Both the position numbers and the translations under genes were made by a program. Below the pieces are notes generated by a model. That model was not told where the DNA came from, ran no database searches, and saw only the letters and a program-made list of their open reading frames with translations. This document shows positions 6,535-8,841 of a DNA stretch of 8,841 nucleotides, in pieces (positions within the stretch are counted from its first letter, which is position 1; each line of letters starts with the position of its first letter). The DNA comes from Betaproteobacteria bacterium UBA5582. GTDB taxonomy: Bacteria; Pseudomonadota; Gammaproteobacteria; Burkholderiales; Rhodocyclaceae. The stretch spans positions 1-8,841 of the forward strand of contig DILW01000153.1 in assembly GCA_002425245.1 (NCBI GenBank), written 5' to 3'.

Positions 6535-8841
6535 ATGAGCCTTGCCCTGATCGTCATCCTCCCCTTTCTCGGGGCCATCCTGCCAGCGCTGATGATCCGT
6601 GCCGGGCGCAACGCCTGTGCGACCAGCACCCTCACCGTCACGCTACTCGCCTTCCTGCTGCTGATGACGCACGCGCCGGCCGTGTTCCGCGGCGAAGTGC
6701 TGCAGGCGCGCTGGGAATGGATTCCGCAACTCGGCCTCAACGTCAATTTCTTCCTCGACGGCCTGGGCTTCTTCTTCGCCAGCCTGATCCTCGGCATCGG
6801 TCTGCTGATCATCACCTACGCCCGCTTCTACCTGGCCAAGGAAGATCCGATGGGCAGCTTCTACAGCTACCTGCTGCTTTTCCAGGGCGCCATGGTCGGC
6901 ATCGTGCTGTCGGACAACATCCTGCTCCTGCTGATTTTCTGGGAACTGACCAGCCTGTCGTCCTTCCTCCTCATCGGTTACTGGAAGCACCTGCCGGAAG
7001 GCCGCCAGGGCGCGCGCATGGCGCTGACCGTGACCGGCGCCGGCGGCCTGTCGATGATCGCCGGCATGCTGATCCTCGGCCACATCGCCGGTTCCTACGA
7101 CCTGTCGGTGATTCTCCAGCACAAGGAAGCCATCCAGGCGTCGCCGCTCTACCTGCCGGCGCTGCTGCTGATCCTCGGCGGCTGCTTCACCAAGAGCGCG
7201 CAGTTCCCCTTCCATTTCTGGCTGCCGCACGCCATGGCCGCGCCGACGCCGGTGTCCGCCTACCTGCATTCGGCGACCATGGTCAAGGCCGGCCTGTTCC
7301 TGATGGCGCGCCTGTGGCCGGTGCTCGCCGGTACCGACGAGTGGTTCTACCTGGTCGCCACCACCGGCCTGATCACCATGCTGATCGGCGCCTGGATCGC
7401 GCTGTTCAAGGACGACCTCAAGGGCCTGCTCGCCTTCTCGACGGTCAGCCACCTCGGCCTGGTCACCTTCCTGCTCGGCCTCGGCTCGCCGATGGCCGCC
7501 GTCGCCGCCGTCTTCCACATCCTCAACCACGCCACCTTCAAGGCGGCGCTGTTCATGAACGCCGGCATCGTCGACCACGAAACCGGCACCCGTGACATCC
7601 GAAAGCTCGGCGGCCTGATGACGCTGATGCCGATCGCCGGCACCCTGGCCACCATCGCCGCCGCCTCGATGGCCGGCCTGCCGCTGCTCAACGGTTTCCT
7701 GTCCAAGGAAATGATGCTCGAGGCAGCCGCACACACCGCCTGGCTCGGCAACGACTGGATCGTGCCGGCACTGGCGACGTTGGCCGCCTGCTTCTCGGTC
7801 GCCTATTCGTTCCGCTACATCGTCCATGTCTATTTCGGCAAGCCGGCCGGCGAAACGCCGCGGCATCCGCATGACCCGCCGTTCGGCATGTGGGGCCCGC
7901 CGGCCCTGCTGGTTGTCCTGGTCGTGCTCATCGGCCTGTTCCCGGCGACCGTCGCCGGGCCGCTGGTCGCCACCGTTGCCGGCGCCGTCATCGGCGGCCC
8001 GCTGCCAGACTATCACCTGGCCATCTGGCATGGCCTGACGCCGGCACTGGGCATGAGCGCGATTGCCGTCGCCGTCGGCCTGGGCCTGCTCGCTGGCTAC
8101 CTCAAGGTGCACAAGCTGTGGTCGGCCGGCCCGCACCCGGAAGCCAAGGCCATGTTCCAGGCGCTGATCGACGCCACCGTCAGCCTGGCCCAGAAAATCA
8201 CCCACGGCCTGCACAACGGTTCGCTGCAGCGCCACCTGGCTTTTGCCATCGGTGCTGCCGTGGTCGTCGGTTTCAGCGGCTTCCTGGCGGCCAGCCATGC
8301 GCCGGGCCAGCGCGAACTGCTGCCGGCCACACCGGTGGCTGTGGTCGTCTGGCTGCTGCTGGTCGGCGCCACCGTCGCCCTGGTCGCCCTGCACCGCCAG
8401 CGGCTGGTATCGCTGATCGCGATCGGCATCATCGGCATGGTCGTCTCGCTGACCTTCGTCTATCTGTCGGCACCTGATCTGGCACTGACCCAGATTTCGG
8501 TCGAGGTCGTCACCGTCATCCTGATGCTGCTGGCGCTCAACTTCCTACCCAAGCAGACGCCGGTCGAAAGCAGCAGCGGACGCCGCCTGCGCGACGCATT
8601 GCTGGCCACCCTGGCCGGCGTCGGCGTCGGCGGCGCAGCCTGGGCGATGACCACCCGCAACGCCGGCACGCTGTCCGGCTATTACCTGGAACAGTCGGTG
8701 CCCGGCGGCGGCGGCACCAACGTGGTCAACGTCATTCTGGTCGATTTCCGCGGCTTCGATACCTTCGGCGAGATCATCGTGCTCGGCATCGCAGCCCTCG
8801 CCATCTACGCCTTGCTCGACGGTGCCACGCGTGGCACCGTC
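6535..8841 (+). CDS. mnhA: Multisubunit Na+(K+)/H+ antiporter subunit A (MnhA/MrpA), 3' end missing
   Basis: The frame is open from this ATG to the window end: 769 visible residues without a stop. MnhA/MrpA is the largest membrane subunit of Mrp-type cation/proton antiporters and is homologous to complex I subunit NuoL/ND5. Visible signatures include Glu137 in IFWELTSLSSFLLIGYW, Lys220 in GGCFTKSAQFPFHFWLPHA, His245 and Lys251 in AYLHSATMVKAGLF, and Lys336 in FHILNHATFKAALF; these are the charged residues of the proton path. After the ND5-like part, a MrpD/MbhD-like segment begins near residue 619 (VSLTFVYLSAPDLALTQISV). An MbhE-like segment follows near the window end (VDFRGFDTFGEIIVLG). This order is typical of MrpA. 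In many Gram-negatives an MnhB domain is fused after this point, but the sequence stops before that can be seen. The start MSLALIVILPFLGA is typical; the ribosome site is weak. Subunits B/C to G are expected downstream. Confidence 0.95.
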   Translation, partial: MSLALIVILPFLGAILPALMIRAGRNACATSTLTVTLLAFLLLMTHAPAVFRGEVLQARWEWIPQLGLNVNFFLDGLGFFFASLILGIGLLIITYARFYLAKEDPMGSFYSYLLLFQGAMVGIVLSDNILLLLIFWELTSLSSFLLIGYWKHLPEGRQGARMALTVTGAGGLSMIAGMLILGHIAGSYDLSVILQHKEAIQASPLYLPALLLILGGCFTKSAQFPFHFWLPHAMAAPTPVSAYLHSATMVKAGLFLMARLWPVLAGTDEWFYLVATTGLITMLIGAWIALFKDDLKGLLAFSTVSHLGLVTFLLGLGSPMAAVAAVFHILNHATFKAALFMNAGIVDHETGTRDIRKLGGLMTLMPIAGTLATIAAASMAGLPLLNGFLSKEMMLEAAAHTAWLGNDWIVPALATLAACFSVAYSFRYIVHVYFGKPAGETPRHPHDPPFGMWGPPALLVVLVVLIGLFPATVAGPLVATVAGAVIGGPLPDYHLAIWHGLTPALGMSAIAVAVGLGLLAGYLKVHKLWSAGPHPEAKAMFQALIDATVSLAQKITHGLHNGSLQRHLAFAIGAAVVVGFSGFLAASHAPGQRELLPATPVAVVVWLLLVGATVALVALHRQRLVSLIAIGIIGMVVSLTFVYLSAPDLALTQISVEVVTVILMLLALNFLPKQTPVESSSGRRLRDALLATLAGVGVGGAAWAMTTRNAGTLSGYYLEQSVPGGGGTNVVNVILVDFRGFDTFGEIIVLGIAALAIYALLDGATRGTV

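Noticed and set aside
6643..8394. A long minus-strand open frame (583 codons) antisense to mnhA
   Set aside because: Its translation is low-complexity, rich in Gln, Gly, Ala, Asp and His, as expected from the complement of a GC-rich gene. mnhA on the plus strand is unmistakable.
1..8841. tRNA or rRNA genes, insertion sequences, CRISPR arrays, attachment sites
   Set aside because: On reading both strands I saw no transposase or integrase sequence, no regularly spaced repeats and no tRNA-like sequence. Almost all of the window is accounted for by conserved protein genes.

Overview
The window looks like ordinary chromosomal DNA of a high-GC proteobacterium. Protein family signatures and codon use suggest a respiratory betaproteobacterium of the Rhodocyclales type, but this is an inference from gene content only. 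It is densely coding: five protein genes, two of them cut by the window edges. I see no RNA genes, mobile elements or CRISPR arrays.

Layout. (1) Positions 1-1173, plus strand: the 3' nine-tenths of an M18-family metallo-aminopeptidase (ApeB type). (2) 1170-4415, minus strand: a large membrane-bound cyclic-di-GMP protein with MASE1, CHASE, PAS, GGDEF and EAL domains. Both catalytic domains have intact signature residues, and the GGDEF domain carries an RxxD inhibitory site. Its stop codon overlaps that of the aminopeptidase in one palindromic CTAG. (3) 4416-4565: a 150-base divergent promoter region. (4) 4566-5828 and 5825-6355, plus strand: a translationally coupled two-component pair of the RegB/RegA (PrrB/PrrA, ActS/ActR, RoxS/RoxR) redox family. 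The kinase has the family's H-box, its redox cysteine and a variant of its quinone-site motif. (5) 6356-6534: an intergenic region with a sigma-70-like promoter and two small inverted repeats. (6) 6535 to the end, plus strand: the first 769 codons of a MnhA/MrpA subunit of a multisubunit cation/proton antiporter.

How they may work together. RegB senses the redox state of the respiratory quinone pool and RegA adjusts transcription of energy metabolism genes. The divergent region holds a sequence matching the RegA/PrrA consensus as I recall it (YGCGRC-N5-GNCGC). It sits between a TATAAT element facing the c-di-GMP gene and a GATAAT element facing regBA. This suggests regBA autoregulation and possibly redox control of a c-di-GMP switch, a testable wiring inferred from sequence alone. 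The GATAAT element lies six bases before the regB ATG and no Shine-Dalgarno is visible, so regBA mRNA may be leaderless. The Mrp-type antiporter next door, with its own promoter, fits a bioenergetic neighbourhood but a functional link is not shown.

No gene here belongs to a family I cannot recognise. The interest lies in the regulatory architecture rather than a new enzyme system.
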